DNA from: an uncultured SAR86 cluster bacterium
GTDB taxonomy: Bacteria > Pseudomonadota > Gammaproteobacteria > Magnimaribacterales > Magnimaribacteraceae
Direction of reading: 5' to 3'
NCBI GenBank assembly: GCA_902606175.1
Contig: CACLEZ010000006.1
Location: 28,316 to 92,315, forward strand
Length of the DNA stretch: 64,000 nt
Below the pieces are notes generated by a model. That model searched no databases, had not been told where the DNA came from, and saw nothing but the letters and a program-made list of their open reading frames with translations. A program made the translations under genes and the position numbers. Of this stretch, positions 41,847-52,217 are shown in pieces (position 1 is the stretch's first letter; every line of letters begins with the position of its first letter).

Positions 41847-42869
41847 TCACTCTTCAGCAACTTTTATAAGTTGTTTACCAAAATTCTTTCCACTTAAAAC
41901 GTCTCTAAGACCTTGTGGAGCATTTTCAAAACCTTCTGTAATCGTCTCTTCGTATTTAATTTTTCCTTCGGATATCCACTGAGATAATTCTTCTGTAGCT
42001 TCTCTCCATTCTTTGAACCATTCTGTTACGACAAAGAATCTATGTTCAGGTGCAGGATCTAATGCTCCAAAAATATGAAAAGGTGTTTCTTCTTTAGTCA
42101 TATCTTCAGAATTGTAAGCTGATATAAATCCACAAATAGGAACACGAGATCCTTCATTTAAAAGCGTCGCTACCGCTTTACTTACCGGACCTCCTACGTT
42201 CTCAAAATAAATATCAATTCCGTCAGGACAAGCTTTAGCAAGATCTTCTTGAATATTTCCTGCTTTATAATCTATACATTCATCAAAGCCTAGCTCATCT
42301 TTCACATAAGCACATTTCTTCTCACCTCCAGCAACTCCTACAACTCTACATCCGAGTATCTTGCCCATTTGTCCAACTACCGTTCCAACAGCTCCCGATG
42401 CTGCAGAAACTACGATTGTTTCACCTGATTTTGGAAGGCCAACTCTCAAGAGTCCAAAATATGCAGTTCTTCCTGGCATTCCAACAGTGCCAAGATAAGT
42501 TTGCAGAGGTACAATAGAAGGGTCAGCTTTAAATAAAGCAGGCTCTTCATCGCTTGCTATAATATAAGTTTGCCAACCTTTATGAACGCAAAGGTAATCA
42601 CCTTTCATGAACTTGTCTGATTCACTTTCGACTACAATTCCAACTGATTCGCCTGTCATAGGCTCTCCTAATGCTGCTGGATCAGCATAAGACTCGCCGT
42701 CGTTCATTCTTCCTCTCATATAGGGATCAATTGAGAGATATAGTATTTTTATCAACACTTCTCCTTTTTCTAAAGGTCGAACTTCTTCTTCATTAAGTTT
42801 CCAGCACTCATCCCCAGGCATTCCTTTAGGTCTTTGATCAAGTAACCATTGTTTGTTTGTATATGTCAT
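41847..42869 (-). CDS. NADP-dependent MDR oxidoreductase (curcumin/leukotriene-B4-reductase-like)
   Basis: LYLSIDPYMRGRMND, VVSAASGAVGTVVGQMGKILGCRVVGVAGG, DIYFENVGG. Confidence 0.92.
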   Translation of the reverse strand: MTYTNKQWLLDQRPKGMPGDECWKLNEEEVRPLEKGEVLIKILYLSIDPYMRGRMNDGESYADPAALGEPMTGESVGIVVESESDKFMKGDYLCVHKGWQTYIIASDEEPALFKADPSIVPLQTYLGTVGMPGRTAYFGLLRVGLPKSGETIVVSAASGAVGTVVGQMGKILGCRVVGVAGGEKKCAYVKDELGFDECIDYKAGNIQEDLAKACPDGIDIYFENVGGPVSKAVATLLNEGSRVPICGFISAYNSEDMTKEETPFHIFGALDPAPEHRFFVVTEWFKEWREATEELSQWISEGKIKYEETITEGFENAPQGLRDVLSGKNFGKQLIKVAEE

Positions 42870-42882
42870 TTAACTCTCCTTC

Positions 42883-43119
42883 TTAAATTATATTCTTATC
42901 TTTCTTTTGAACAACAAAATAAAGACTTTCCTTTGTAATTTCTTTTTCTATTAATTTGTGACCAAGAAACTCACAAAATTTTTCTACATCTCTTTCGGTA
43001 CTTTTATCAGAGGCAACTAACTCAATTAAATCTCCTGCGTCTGAATCTCTAATAGCCTTATGTAAAAGCATAATAGGTTCAGGACATACTAACCCAATCG
43101 CATTTACTTCAATTTTCAT
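42883..43119 (-). CDS. tusA: TusA-family sulfurtransferase
   Basis: NAIGLVCPEPIMLLHKAIRDSDAGDLIELVASDKSTERDVEKFCEFLGHKL. Confidence 0.88.
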   Translation of the reverse strand: MKIEVNAIGLVCPEPIMLLHKAIRDSDAGDLIELVASDKSTERDVEKFCEFLGHKLIEKEITKESLYFVVQKKDKNII

Positions 43120-44494
43120 CTATAAATTTTGTAGATATTTTTCTTACCCTTCTTACCATCAATATGGCGGCAACTAATAAGCCTGAAGCCATACCAGTCC
43201 ACATGCCTACTGCTCCCATTTGAGTAGTAACAATATCTGTAATAGAAAGGATAATCCCTAGAGGCAATCCAACACCCCAATATGAAACAGCCATAATCTT
43301 CATGGGTCCAAAGGTATCTTTATAACCTCTCATGCTTCCAATACTTGCCATTGCTAAACCATCCGCAAGCTGAAAGAAAGCTGCAAAACTAAGCAGTATT
43401 ACTGCTAAGGCTATTACCTCAGGATTATTATTCAATAAACTCGACATAAACTCGGCATTTAAGATAATAATTAAACTCATTGTCAGAGCACTAACTGTAG
43501 CTAGTCTCAAAGAGAAATAAGAACTGTATTTAGCTCCTTTCATATCATTTGCACCAACATTATTTCCAACCCTCACTGCGGCTGCATTTCCTATGGATAA
43601 GGGAATCATAAAAAAGAGCCCGCCTATTGTCATTGCTATACCGTTAGCAGCAATAACCTCACTTCCAAATCTTCCAAGGATGATTCCAGCTCCACTAAAC
43701 ATACTTAATTCAATGAAATTTCCAAACCCAACAGGAATTCCTCCTCTAAGTATTTCTCCAAGAATCTTTATATTTGGCAGGTCAAATCGTGAGAAAAGTT
43801 CTGTGCCAAAGCCTGATTTATATTTGAGATAAATGATTAGCAGTACAAAAGTAGTCCACGTTCCGATGATAGCTGAAAGACCAGCTCCTTTTGCTCCCAT
43901 CTCAGGAAAGCCGAAGTTTCCATAGATGAATGTGTAATTTCCAATGATAGCGATAATCAACATTAAAATATTTAATAAAGTTATTGGTAGAGGTCTAGTA
44001 ACACCCTCGCATAAAGAGCGAAGAGGCTGACTCAAAAGAATCGCTGGTAGCGCAAACATAAAGTAACTGAGATATTCTTCAGAGTATTTAATTATGGAAG
44101 GATCAACTTTTGCGATTGTTAGTATGAAAGAAGACTGAGATAGAATAAACATTCCTAGTAATATTATTGGAATTGATAACCATATTGCCTGCCTTGCTAA
44201 GGGCCCTATATCTTTAAGATTCCTTGCGCCGTAGAGCTGAGCCACCATAGGTGTTACGAAGAAAAGCACTCCACCAACTCCTACCATTATCGGAAACCAG
44301 AGATTACCAGCTAACATAATGCCAGCCTGCACATCAGTAGAATAGTTTCCGCTTTGTATAACTGAGTTAACTTGAATGAATTGAAGGGCTAGCTGAGTAA
44401 GGAACATAGGTATGGCCAGCTTAAAAAAACTACTAGCTTCTGTAAGAGATCTTTCAGAAAAAAAGCTCTTTTTTGAGTCCAAGGGTTGTTCCAT
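43109..44494 (-). CDS. MATE family efflux transporter (ORF open to 44548; MEQPLDSKK start likely)
   Basis: 12-[18 protein letters not shown]...[27 protein letters not shown]...[33 protein letters not shown]. Confidence 0.93.
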   Translation of the reverse strand: MEQPLDSKKSFFSERSLTEASSFFKLAIPMFLTQLALQFIQVNSVIQSGNYSTDVQAGIMLAGNLWFPIMVGVGGVLFFVTPMVAQLYGARNLKDIGPLARQAIWLSIPIILLGMFILSQSSFILTIAKVDPSIIKYSEEYLSYFMFALPAILLSQPLRSLCEGVTRPLPITLLNILMLIIAIIGNYTFIYGNFGFPEMGAKGAGLSAIIGTWTTFVLLIIYLKYKSGFGTELFSRFDLPNIKILGEILRGGIPVGFGNFIELSMFSGAGIILGRFGSEVIAANGIAMTIGGLFFMIPLSIGNAAAVRVGNNVGANDMKGAKYSSYFSLRLATVSALTMSLIIILNAEFMSSLLNNNPEVIALAVILLSFAAFFQLADGLAMASIGSMRGYKDTFGPMKIMAVSYWGVGLPLGIILSITDIVTTQMGAVGMWTGMASGLLVAAILMVRRVRKISTKFIDEN

Positions 44495-45256
44495 AGAAGG
44501 TGGGTATCTTATCATGTACACAAGAGGCAAGACATCAGAAAAGATCACAGACCATATTGGCTAAAAAAGCTATTTGCCAGATACAATAATTTCTATGTAG
44601 ATAACTATTTAGCTCCCCAATTCGAGTATTTCGGAAAAGGTCATAATATTATGGGAGCTCGATATTTTGATGTCTATGGAGGTAATATATCGATTGATGA
44701 TTATCCTACTATGGTAGCTTCTCCTGATAATTATATTCACCTAACCACTTGGAACCTTGAAGACCATGAAGGAGAAATATTAATAGGAAAATATTGTTTA
44801 TTAACTCCAGGTGTAAGAATAGCTTCAGCTTCAAAGATTTCAATTGGTGATGGATGTATGTTTGCAAATAGCGCCTATGTTTCTGATGCCGATTGGCATG
44901 GGATTTATGACAGGGCAATACCAGTTGGAAAATCATCTCCAATAACACTTGAAGATAATGTATGGATTGGAGACAGAGCCATGATTGGTAAGGGCGTGAC
45001 TGTAGGAAAAAATAGTATAGTGGCCGCAGGAGCTGTTGTTGTAAAGGATGTTCCAGATAATGTAGTAGTTGGTGGAAATCCTGCAAAAATTATTAAAGAA
45101 CTTGATCCAAGCATAGATGGTTTAACACGAATGAAACTCTTTGAAGATCCGGATGGATTGAAAGATCTATATGATCAAATAGATAACTATACTTTAAAAA
45201 ATAATACGCTCTTAAATTTTATAAAAAGTAAATTTTGGAGAAGCAAAAAACACTAA
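44486..45256 (+). CDS. hexapeptide-repeat (left-handed beta-helix) acyltransferase
   Basis: [22 protein letters not shown]...[52 protein letters not shown]; start codon uncertain. Confidence 0.85.
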   Translation: MFHRRWVSYHVHKRQDIRKDHRPYWLKKLFARYNNFYVDNYLAPQFEYFGKGHNIMGARYFDVYGGNISIDDYPTMVASPDNYIHLTTWNLEDHEGEILIGKYCLLTPGVRIASASKISIGDGCMFANSAYVSDADWHGIYDRAIPVGKSSPITLEDNVWIGDRAMIGKGVTVGKNSIVAAGAVVVKDVPDNVVVGGNPAKIIKELDPSIDGLTRMKLFEDPDGLKDLYDQIDNYTLKNNTLLNFIKSKFWRSKKH

Positions 45257-45265
45257 ACAAAAATA

Positions 45266-45294
45266 TTGACGAGACTTTAAAAACCAAATAATGT
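45266..45294 (+). promoter_or_regulatory. sigma70-like promoter upstream of secreted-paralog operon
   Basis: TTGACG - 17 bp - TAATGT, about 80 nt before the ATG at 45378. Confidence 0.55.
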
Positions 45295-45377
45295 AACGAT
45301 CGGTCAGAGATAGTTGGGGAGCATTCTCATTAGACTTAGAACTCAAGGAATAAACCGTGAGTTAAATGGAGAGGTAA

Positions 45378-46136
45378 ATGCAACTCAAATTAAGTGCAGC
45401 TATATCTGCTGCTTTATTATTTTCTTTTAATATTCATTCGGATGATCATATCCAGCCAACTTTTATCCCAGTTGAGAGTTTTGCTTGTAATTATGCTGAT
45501 GGCAAAGATATGGATGATTTATTAAAGGTTACCGAAGAATGGAATGAATATGCCGACGAGACTGGTTTTCAATACAGTGCTTGGATCTTTTCAGTAAATT
45601 TTTATAGCGATGAAGAAGCTGCTGATTTTTTCTGGGTCGGAGCTTCACCAACTTGGGAAGAGCTTGGTAAGGCGCAACAATTGATGAGAGAGCCTGAGGG
45701 AGTAAAAATTAATTCCAAGTTCGATAGAGTCACTCCTTGTATTGACCATGTAAATTGGGGTTATGAGAGTGTAAGACAATCAGAATCGGCTGACGGTGAT
45801 GATACAGGAGTATCAACTATTGTTTGGTGTACTCTTACTGAAGGGACAACTTATGATCAAGTCTTAGCTGCTGATAAAAAATATAACGACTACTCTGATT
45901 CTCAAGAAATGGCGGGAGGAGCTGGACGCTGGTGGCCTGGGTCTGGTCTGCCTTCTCGCTTCACTGCAGATTTCTTGTGGAGCCAATCTGCAGATAACCT
46001 CGTAGAATGGGGTAAAGCAGTTGACATGGCAGTAAACGGTGGCGGAAATCAAGCCATGCAATCAATATATGGAGATCTCATGACTTGTGATAACAGGGCT
46101 GTTTATGATGTTCTTCAGGTTAGATCAAATAATTAG
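45378..46136 (+). CDS. secreted four-cysteine paralog A (internal duplication)
   Basis: Signal peptide then SDDHI; cysteines FACNYADGKDMDD, VTPCID, VWCTLTEG, LMTCDN; motif AGGAGRWWPGSG. Confidence 0.88.
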   Translation: MQLKLSAAISAALLFSFNIHSDDHIQPTFIPVESFACNYADGKDMDDLLKVTEEWNEYADETGFQYSAWIFSVNFYSDEEAADFFWVGASPTWEELGKAQQLMREPEGVKINSKFDRVTPCIDHVNWGYESVRQSESADGDDTGVSTIVWCTLTEGTTYDQVLAADKKYNDYSDSQEMAGGAGRWWPGSGLPSRFTADFLWSQSADNLVEWGKAVDMAVNGGGNQAMQSIYGDLMTCDNRAVYDVLQVRSNN

Positions 46137-46144
46137 GAAAAAAA

Positions 46145-46903
46145 ATGAAAAAAATAATCTTAGTATTAACAATAATATTTACCTTTTCTTTCAATATTTT
46201 AAAAGCAGATGATCACATTCCTACTATTGGAGCAATGGAAATGTTCGCATGCAACTACAATAAATCAAAAGATATATCAGATAGTATGAAGGTGGTTGAG
46301 GAGTGGAACGAGTATATAGATTCAACTGAAGTCTCCTATTCTGCCTGGATTTTGGAACCTTACTATACAAATCCTGAAGAGCAATATGATAGTTATTGGA
46401 TAGGTTTTTCTCAGTCATTTGAGGAAATGGGTTTAGCTCAAGAAACTATGTTTACGGATGAGGGAATAAAGTTGGATGAAAAATTTGCGAAAGTTTCAAC
46501 TTGCGAAGCTCACAGTCTTTGGGGATTTCAATCTGTTAGAGAAAATAAAGACCCTTTTGGAGACGGATTTTTAGCAGCTTCGAGATGTAAGTTAATGGAT
46601 GGCGCTACGCCCCAGATGATAATGGCTGCGGATGTAAAATGGAATGAATTTATGGACTCATCTGGCATGTCAGGTGGAATATTTAGATGGTATGCAGGCC
46701 CTGGAGTTTCGAGTGAATTTTCAGACGATTACGATTTTGTAAATATTAATACAATTGATTCGCTTTCGGCGTTCGGAGCTGGAGCAGATATAAATGTAAA
46801 TGGCGGTGGAAACATGGTCGCTGCAAGTATTTATAGTGAATTGATGCAGTGTGAGGATATGAGAGTATACACAGCAAAGGTAGCAAGAGCACCTGGTAGT
46901 TAA
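46145..46903 (+). CDS. secreted four-cysteine paralog B
   Basis: Signal peptide, ADDHI; FACNYNKSKDISD, VSTCEA, SRCKLMDG, LMQCED; SGGIFRWYAGPG. Confidence 0.88.
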   Translation: MKKIILVLTIIFTFSFNILKADDHIPTIGAMEMFACNYNKSKDISDSMKVVEEWNEYIDSTEVSYSAWILEPYYTNPEEQYDSYWIGFSQSFEEMGLAQETMFTDEGIKLDEKFAKVSTCEAHSLWGFQSVRENKDPFGDGFLAASRCKLMDGATPQMIMAADVKWNEFMDSSGMSGGIFRWYAGPGVSSEFSDDYDFVNINTIDSLSAFGAGADINVNGGGNMVAASIYSELMQCEDMRVYTAKVARAPGS

Positions 46904-46929
46904 GTCTCAGTAAAAAATAAGGAAATATT

Positions 46930-47667
46930 ATGAAGAAATTACTTATAACTTTTTTGGCTCTTGGTGCTTGTATTGTTTCTGCGGGGCAAGTCTGGACACA
47001 ATTTGATTTTCAAGTTGACTCTCCAGAAGCCCAAGCAAAAATAATTGCTGCAAGCAATGAGCTGATGAGCACTAATTTTGCTAAAGAAAATTTAAAGGGT
47101 TCAGTGCATCTGGATGTATACATATCAAATGGAAGTAGTCCTGCAACTCATTCTTTTGCTGTTTTACAACCTAGTATGGCTGCACATCAAGAGTGGATGA
47201 TGGCGTTACAAAACAATCCAGAAGGTCAGAAATTCTTTCGTGCTCTTAATGAAAACTCTACTCCTGTTAATGAGAGAATTAACTCATTTATAGGCTCTTA
47301 TGGCACGGCTTCTAATAGCGATAATGTATGGCTTATTCATCAATTAAGCATAGATCCAGCTGATACACAGAGACTCATCAAGGCATTTGAGCAAGTTGAT
47401 AAGGATATTGAAGGCCAATTTCCCGGACAATTTGGACTGTCAGCAGTCGCATTTGGCCAGGATGATGTTACCCATCTTTTATCTGTAGGGTATGAATCAG
47501 TAGCTGAGATGGAATCATGGGAAGATCAAGTGGCTACTAATGAAGGAACACAAAAGTTTCTTAAAACTATGTCTAAATTTGCTGAATGGAAGGGCAATGA
47601 CCTACTTTTCAATGCCTTAATATTTGATGATGCTCAGACAAAAGAAGACTTTTTATTAAATAAATGA
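46930..47667 (+). CDS. secreted protein C, two alpha-beta-barrel-like modules, no mature cysteines
   Basis: Signal peptide MKKLLITFLALGACIVSAG; two similar halves (VWTQFDFQVD...; VWLIHQLSID...); between paralogs B and D. Confidence 0.8.
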   Translation: MKKLLITFLALGACIVSAGQVWTQFDFQVDSPEAQAKIIAASNELMSTNFAKENLKGSVHLDVYISNGSSPATHSFAVLQPSMAAHQEWMMALQNNPEGQKFFRALNENSTPVNERINSFIGSYGTASNSDNVWLIHQLSIDPADTQRLIKAFEQVDKDIEGQFPGQFGLSAVAFGQDDVTHLLSVGYESVAEMESWEDQVATNEGTQKFLKTMSKFAEWKGNDLLFNALIFDDAQTKEDFLLNK

Positions 47668-47675
47668 GGAAAATT

Positions 47676-48428
47676 ATGAGAATTAAAATATTACTGATTT
47701 CTATTTGTATTTCTTTTTTGAGCTTTACAAGTGCAGATGATCACATCGAGATAGGTGGAATGGCTGCATTACAATGTCAATATGCAGATGGCAAAGATAT
47801 GGATGATGTTATGAAGGTGCTTGATGAATGGAGTGAATATGGTGATGAAAATTTTTCTGAGCCTTTTAGTGCTTGGGTCATGACACCAGTTTATATGTCA
47901 AATGCTGATTTCGATCTAGATTTTGTATTTTTAGGGTTTGCAGAAACTCTTGCAAGTGTAGGGAAAGCAGAAGATGAATTTAGAGATGGTGGTCAAAAGA
48001 TTGGCGAAAAATGGGAACGAGTAACTGACTGTTCAGGAATGTCTCTTAATCTTAATGTAGAAGGAAGAGCCCCAAAAAATGAATGGGTTGAAGGTTCTAC
48101 AGGTTACACAATGATCCAGTCATGTTCTTTCAAAGAAGGTAAGTCTGTTTCTGACCTGGAATCAAATGATAAGGTCTGGAATAAATATTTAGATGACTCA
48201 GGATTTGAAGGTGGATATTGGAGATGGTGGCCTGAAACTGGATCTCCAACCGAATCAGATTATGACTATTTAGTGGCTGTAAGTTTTTCTAGCATTGAAG
48301 AATATGGAGCATCAAGAGATAACAGGCTTGTAGCTATGATGAATGATACAAGACCAGAGGAAGTTCACAACTGCAATACGCCAAGGCTTTACGAGTCAAC
48401 TAACGTAAGACTAAGATTAGCTGAATAA
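47676..48428 (+). CDS. secreted four-cysteine paralog D (start at second ATG, after GAGGA)
   Basis: Signal peptide, ADDHIEIGG; LQCQYADGKDMDDVMKVLDEWSEYGD, VTDCSG, QSCSFKEG, VHNCNT; EGGYWRWWPETG. Confidence 0.88.
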   Translation: MRIKILLISICISFLSFTSADDHIEIGGMAALQCQYADGKDMDDVMKVLDEWSEYGDENFSEPFSAWVMTPVYMSNADFDLDFVFLGFAETLASVGKAEDEFRDGGQKIGEKWERVTDCSGMSLNLNVEGRAPKNEWVEGSTGYTMIQSCSFKEGKSVSDLESNDKVWNKYLDDSGFEGGYWRWWPETGSPTESDYDYLVAVSFSSIEEYGASRDNRLVAMMNDTRPEEVHNCNTPRLYESTNVRLRLAE

Positions 48429-48444
48429 ATTAACAGGATAAATT

Positions 48445-49185
48445 ATGAGAAAATTTTTACTAATATTTGCCTTAAGCTCTCTGAGCTTTATAGGTTTTGC
48501 TGATGATCATGAATGGACAACTTACACAGGAGAAGTTCTGCAGTGTAATTTAAAGGACGGTAAGAGTGTTGAAGATGTAATGGACATGGTTAGGACCGAC
48601 TGGTATGAATTAGATTATCCCATTCCTTACGATGGCTGGGTTACTACTCCAACATTATTTGCCGATAATGATGGCGGATATGATTTATTCTGGGTCGGAT
48701 TTACAACAGATAATGCAGATATGGGTACTTCACTTGATTGGTTTTTTGAAAATGGAACTAAAGTATTCAGTAAATGGGAGAATCTAGTTGAATGCGCCTC
48801 TTGGAGTCATTGGGACATTTGGGAAGCAAGAGAACCTTCATCAAGTCTTGAAGAAGGAGATACAAATATCTGGGCTTTTCATAGCTGTAGTTTTAAGAAA
48901 AGAAAAGGTGCTTCTGACTTTAAAGATAATGATGAAGAATGGAATACATTTTTCGACAAAATTGGACATTCAGGAGGAGCTTGGAGATGGTGGGCTGCAG
49001 GCGGATCAGACACTTCAGCTACCAATGACTTTTATATAAATATCTCTTTCAGCAGCATGAACGAGTATGGAAAATATAGAGATGCTCGAAAACAAGCAAT
49101 GTCTGATGGTTCTTTACCAGAACAGATAACCGATTGTGAAGCTCCTAGAGTTTACACAGCTAATAATATAAAAGTAATGAATTAA
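48445..49185 (+). CDS. secreted four-cysteine paralog E
   Basis: Signal peptide, ADDHEW; LQCNLKDGKSVEDVMD, LVECAS, HSCSFKKRKG, ITDCEA; SGGAWRWWAAGG. Confidence 0.88.
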   Translation: MRKFLLIFALSSLSFIGFADDHEWTTYTGEVLQCNLKDGKSVEDVMDMVRTDWYELDYPIPYDGWVTTPTLFADNDGGYDLFWVGFTTDNADMGTSLDWFFENGTKVFSKWENLVECASWSHWDIWEAREPSSSLEEGDTNIWAFHSCSFKKRKGASDFKDNDEEWNTFFDKIGHSGGAWRWWAAGGSDTSATNDFYINISFSSMNEYGKYRDARKQAMSDGSLPEQITDCEAPRVYTANNIKVMN

Positions 49186-49204
49186 TATTTTTTTATCAAA
49201 TAAG

Positions 49205-49231
49205 ACGGTCACTTTAGTGGCCGTTTTTTTT
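49205..49231 (+). terminator. Rho-independent terminator closing the secreted-paralog operon
   Basis: ACGGTCAC-TTTA-GTGGCCGT followed by a T run (one G-U pair). Confidence 0.9.
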
Positions 49232-49329
49232 ATTTAATATAATCAATTTTTTAGAAAATTTAGAATTATCAGATATTTATCTTTGTAGAAATATTTTTAA
49301 GACTCGCTTGCCTTAGTTATAATTATCAA

Positions 49330-50256
49330 ATGGATAGTTCCAGAATTAAGCCTTCTGATATTCTTAACGAACAACAGTTAGCCATCATTAGATCAAAAAG
49401 TGATCTGAAGAATGTTTTCGCCCTAATTTTTGATTGGGTATTAATTGTTTCTTCACTTGCTCTTTTTTACTTATACCCTGGCTTTATCACTTTTATTGTA
49501 AGCGTGATCATAATTGGTTCTAGACAGTTTGCTTTAGCAGTACTTGTCCATGATGGAGCACATAACCTTTTATTTTCAGATCCAAAAGTAAATGATTTCA
49601 CTTCACAATGGCTTTGTGCATACCCCATTTTCCAAGATAATAGAGTTTATAGGCCATATCATCTGAAGCACCATAGGTTTACGGAAACAAAAGATGACCC
49701 AGATTTAACATTGAGCGCACCTTTTCCTATAAAAAAAGAAAGTTTTTACAGAAAAATTGTTAGAGATTTAACCGGAATAACAGGATACAAAAGGTACTCT
49801 CAAGCTCTGAATTCAATCTTGAATACTGAAGCTAAAAATTCTAAGGAAAAACTAAATAAAGTATGGCATAAAGTACATGGATTTTTGATTACAAACACGA
49901 TCATATTTTTCGTGATTTCTATCTTCTTTCACTGGTCTCTATTTTTCTTACTATGGTGGCTTCCCGCATTTACATACTATAGTTTAATAATCAGGATTAG
50001 AAATATTGCGGAACACTCCGTAACGCCCGGTAACAATAACTTTGATAATACAAGAACAACATTAACAAACCCTTTAGTAAGGTTTTTAATGGCTCCGCAT
50101 AGAGTGAATTATCATCTTGAACATCACTTATTTATGATGTGTCCATGGTATAACTTACCGAAGGCACATTCCATGATGATTGAAAATGGATATGAAGATA
50201 GAATGTGTATCGCAAATTCCTACAGAAGTGTTTTAATGAAAGCAGTGAGTACCTAA
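49330..50256 (+). CDS. membrane fatty-acid desaturase family protein
   Basis: Histidine boxes HDGAH, HLKHHRF, HLEHH; multi-TM. Confidence 0.9.
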   Translation: MDSSRIKPSDILNEQQLAIIRSKSDLKNVFALIFDWVLIVSSLALFYLYPGFITFIVSVIIIGSRQFALAVLVHDGAHNLLFSDPKVNDFTSQWLCAYPIFQDNRVYRPYHLKHHRFTETKDDPDLTLSAPFPIKKESFYRKIVRDLTGITGYKRYSQALNSILNTEAKNSKEKLNKVWHKVHGFLITNTIIFFVISIFFHWSLFFLLWWLPAFTYYSLIIRIRNIAEHSVTPGNNNFDNTRTTLTNPLVRFLMAPHRVNYHLEHHLFMMCPWYNLPKAHSMMIENGYEDRMCIANSYRSVLMKAVST

Positions 50257-50258
50257 CT

Positions 50259-50651
50259 ATGAGTCAAAATAAAGATAATCTTAAAGATAAGCTAACGCCT
50301 GAAGAGTATTATGTAACTCAAAATCACGGGACTGAACCTGCTTTTAGTGGAAAATATGATTCTAATAAAATGTCTGGCACATATCACTGTGTAGTATGTG
50401 GATCAGAAATATTCAGTTCCAAAGAAAAATATGATTCCGGATCTGGTTGGCCAAGTTTTTTTCAGCCTTCGGTAGAGAGTAATATTGAAACTCAAGAAGA
50501 TCGCTCAGCTGGTATGGTTAGAACAGAAGTTCATTGTAATAACTGCAAAGCACATCTTGGACATGTTTTTCCCGATGGACCTCAGCCTACAGGGCTTAGA
50601 TATTGCATCAATTCAGTCTCAATGGATTTTACACCTTCCGAAGAGGACTAG
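50259..50651 (+). CDS. msrB: peptide-methionine (R)-S-oxide reductase
   Basis: [70 protein letters not shown]. Confidence 0.96.
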   Translation: MSQNKDNLKDKLTPEEYYVTQNHGTEPAFSGKYDSNKMSGTYHCVVCGSEIFSSKEKYDSGSGWPSFFQPSVESNIETQEDRSAGMVRTEVHCNNCKAHLGHVFPDGPQPTGLRYCINSVSMDFTPSEED

Positions 50652-52216
50652 GCCTGAGCCAAGACGACCCATCTCAAAAAAAATCTTTAAAGCTCTTAGC
50701 TAGCAGCGGACTAGTTTCATTCTGGACTTTTGTATCAAGAATACTCGGATTGATTCGAGATATAGTCATTACCGGCTTGCTTGGAGCAGGAGTGGCATTA
50801 GACACCTTTGTGGTCATCATGAAAATACCAAGTGTTTTCAGGAGATTATTCGCTGAGGGAGCTTTTAATCAAGCATTTGTTCCAGTACTTTCAGAGTATA
50901 AAGAAGATAACCCCAACCAAATCAAAAACCTCATAAATAATACCTTTGGAGCTTTATCTGCTATTTTATTATTAGTAACCACTTTAGCTCTTTTATTTAC
51001 ACCAATTTTTGTAATGATCTTTGCACCTGGTTTTTATGTGGAGCCTTTGAAAAAGGATTTGGCTATAGATATACTTCAGATTACATTTCCTTATTTATTT
51101 TTGGTTTCTTTAGTGGCTTTTTCCGGGTCAATATTAAATTCTTATCAGAAATTTTCGCTACCTGCGCTTACACCTTTATTTTATAACCTTAGTCTTATTG
51201 CAGCTGCTGTCTGGTTTGCGCCTAAATTTGAACTTCCAATCTATGCTATTGCATGGGGAGTATTTGCTGCGGGTATCATTCAAGTCTTAATCCAAATACC
51301 TACTTTAGTAAGTATGGGTTTATTGCCTAAATTCAAATTAAATATGAGTCATCCGGGCGTAAAGAAGGTGATGTATTTAATGATTCCAGGAATTATTGCT
51401 GGAGGAGTAAGCCAAATAAATATGCTTGTCGACACGATACTGGCTTCACTACTACCTACAGGAAGCCCAAGCTGGCTTTATGTTTCTGATAGGCTAATGC
51501 AATTGCCTTTGGGAATATTTGCTATTGCTATAGGAACGGTGATTCTGCCCAGACTATCATCATTATTTGTGATAGAAGATAAAACATCCTTCTCCAATAC
51601 TTTAGATTGGTCTATCAGATTAATATTGCTCATAGGGATACCTGCAGTTGTAGGCTTAATTATGCTTGCAGAACCAATAATCCTAATTCTTTTTGAACGA
51701 GGGGCTTTTAATTCTCAAGATTCTTTGCAAGCTTCATATAGCTTGATTGCTTTAGCGTTTGGTTTAGTTGCATTTATGCTCATAAAAATTCTGACACCCA
51801 GTTTCTTTGCTCGACAAGAGCCTAAAAAACCAATGTACGTAGCTTTGGCTTCAATGATTTTGAATGCATTTCTAGCTTGGTTTTTAGGCTTTAATCTTAG
51901 TTATGGTCATGTGGGTCTTGCACTAGCGAGTTCCATATCAGCTTTTTTCACTGTATTAACTTTATTAATTCTTCTTAAACGCGATGATGTTTATAGGCCT
52001 TCAGAAGGGTGGCTTATATTTTGGTTAAGATTAGTCTTCGCCTCTCTACTGTTAGTTCTATTCCTAAGTTTTTTTGGTCAAGAAGCTGCCTATCTAAGAA
52101 ACTACAGTGATTTTGAACAAATATTCTTTCTCTTAAAGATGATCATCATTGGTATAGGTTTATATTTGATTGCTCTAAGATTAACAGGATTAAAAATTAA
52201 GAGCTTTGTGAATTAG
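50603..52216 (+). CDS. murJ: lipid II flippase MurJ (start uncertain)
   Basis: [65 protein letters not shown]. Confidence 0.94.
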   Translation: MHQFSLNGFYTFRRGLGLSQDDPSQKKSLKLLASSGLVSFWTFVSRILGLIRDIVITGLLGAGVALDTFVVIMKIPSVFRRLFAEGAFNQAFVPVLSEYKEDNPNQIKNLINNTFGALSAILLLVTTLALLFTPIFVMIFAPGFYVEPLKKDLAIDILQITFPYLFLVSLVAFSGSILNSYQKFSLPALTPLFYNLSLIAAAVWFAPKFELPIYAIAWGVFAAGIIQVLIQIPTLVSMGLLPKFKLNMSHPGVKKVMYLMIPGIIAGGVSQINMLVDTILASLLPTGSPSWLYVSDRLMQLPLGIFAIAIGTVILPRLSSLFVIEDKTSFSNTLDWSIRLILLIGIPAVVGLIMLAEPIILILFERGAFNSQDSLQASYSLIALAFGLVAFMLIKILTPSFFARQEPKKPMYVALASMILNAFLAWFLGFNLSYGHVGLALASSISAFFTVLTLLILLKRDDVYRPSEGWLIFWLRLVFASLLLVLFLSFFGQEAAYLRNYSDFEQIFFLLKMIIIGIGLYLIALRLTGLKIKSFVN

Positions 52217-52217
52217 C

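Noticed and set aside
45378-49185. Tandem paralogs as a recent duplication or assembly artefact
   Set aside because: The copies are highly diverged in sequence, with only cysteines and short motifs conserved, so they are real old paralogs.
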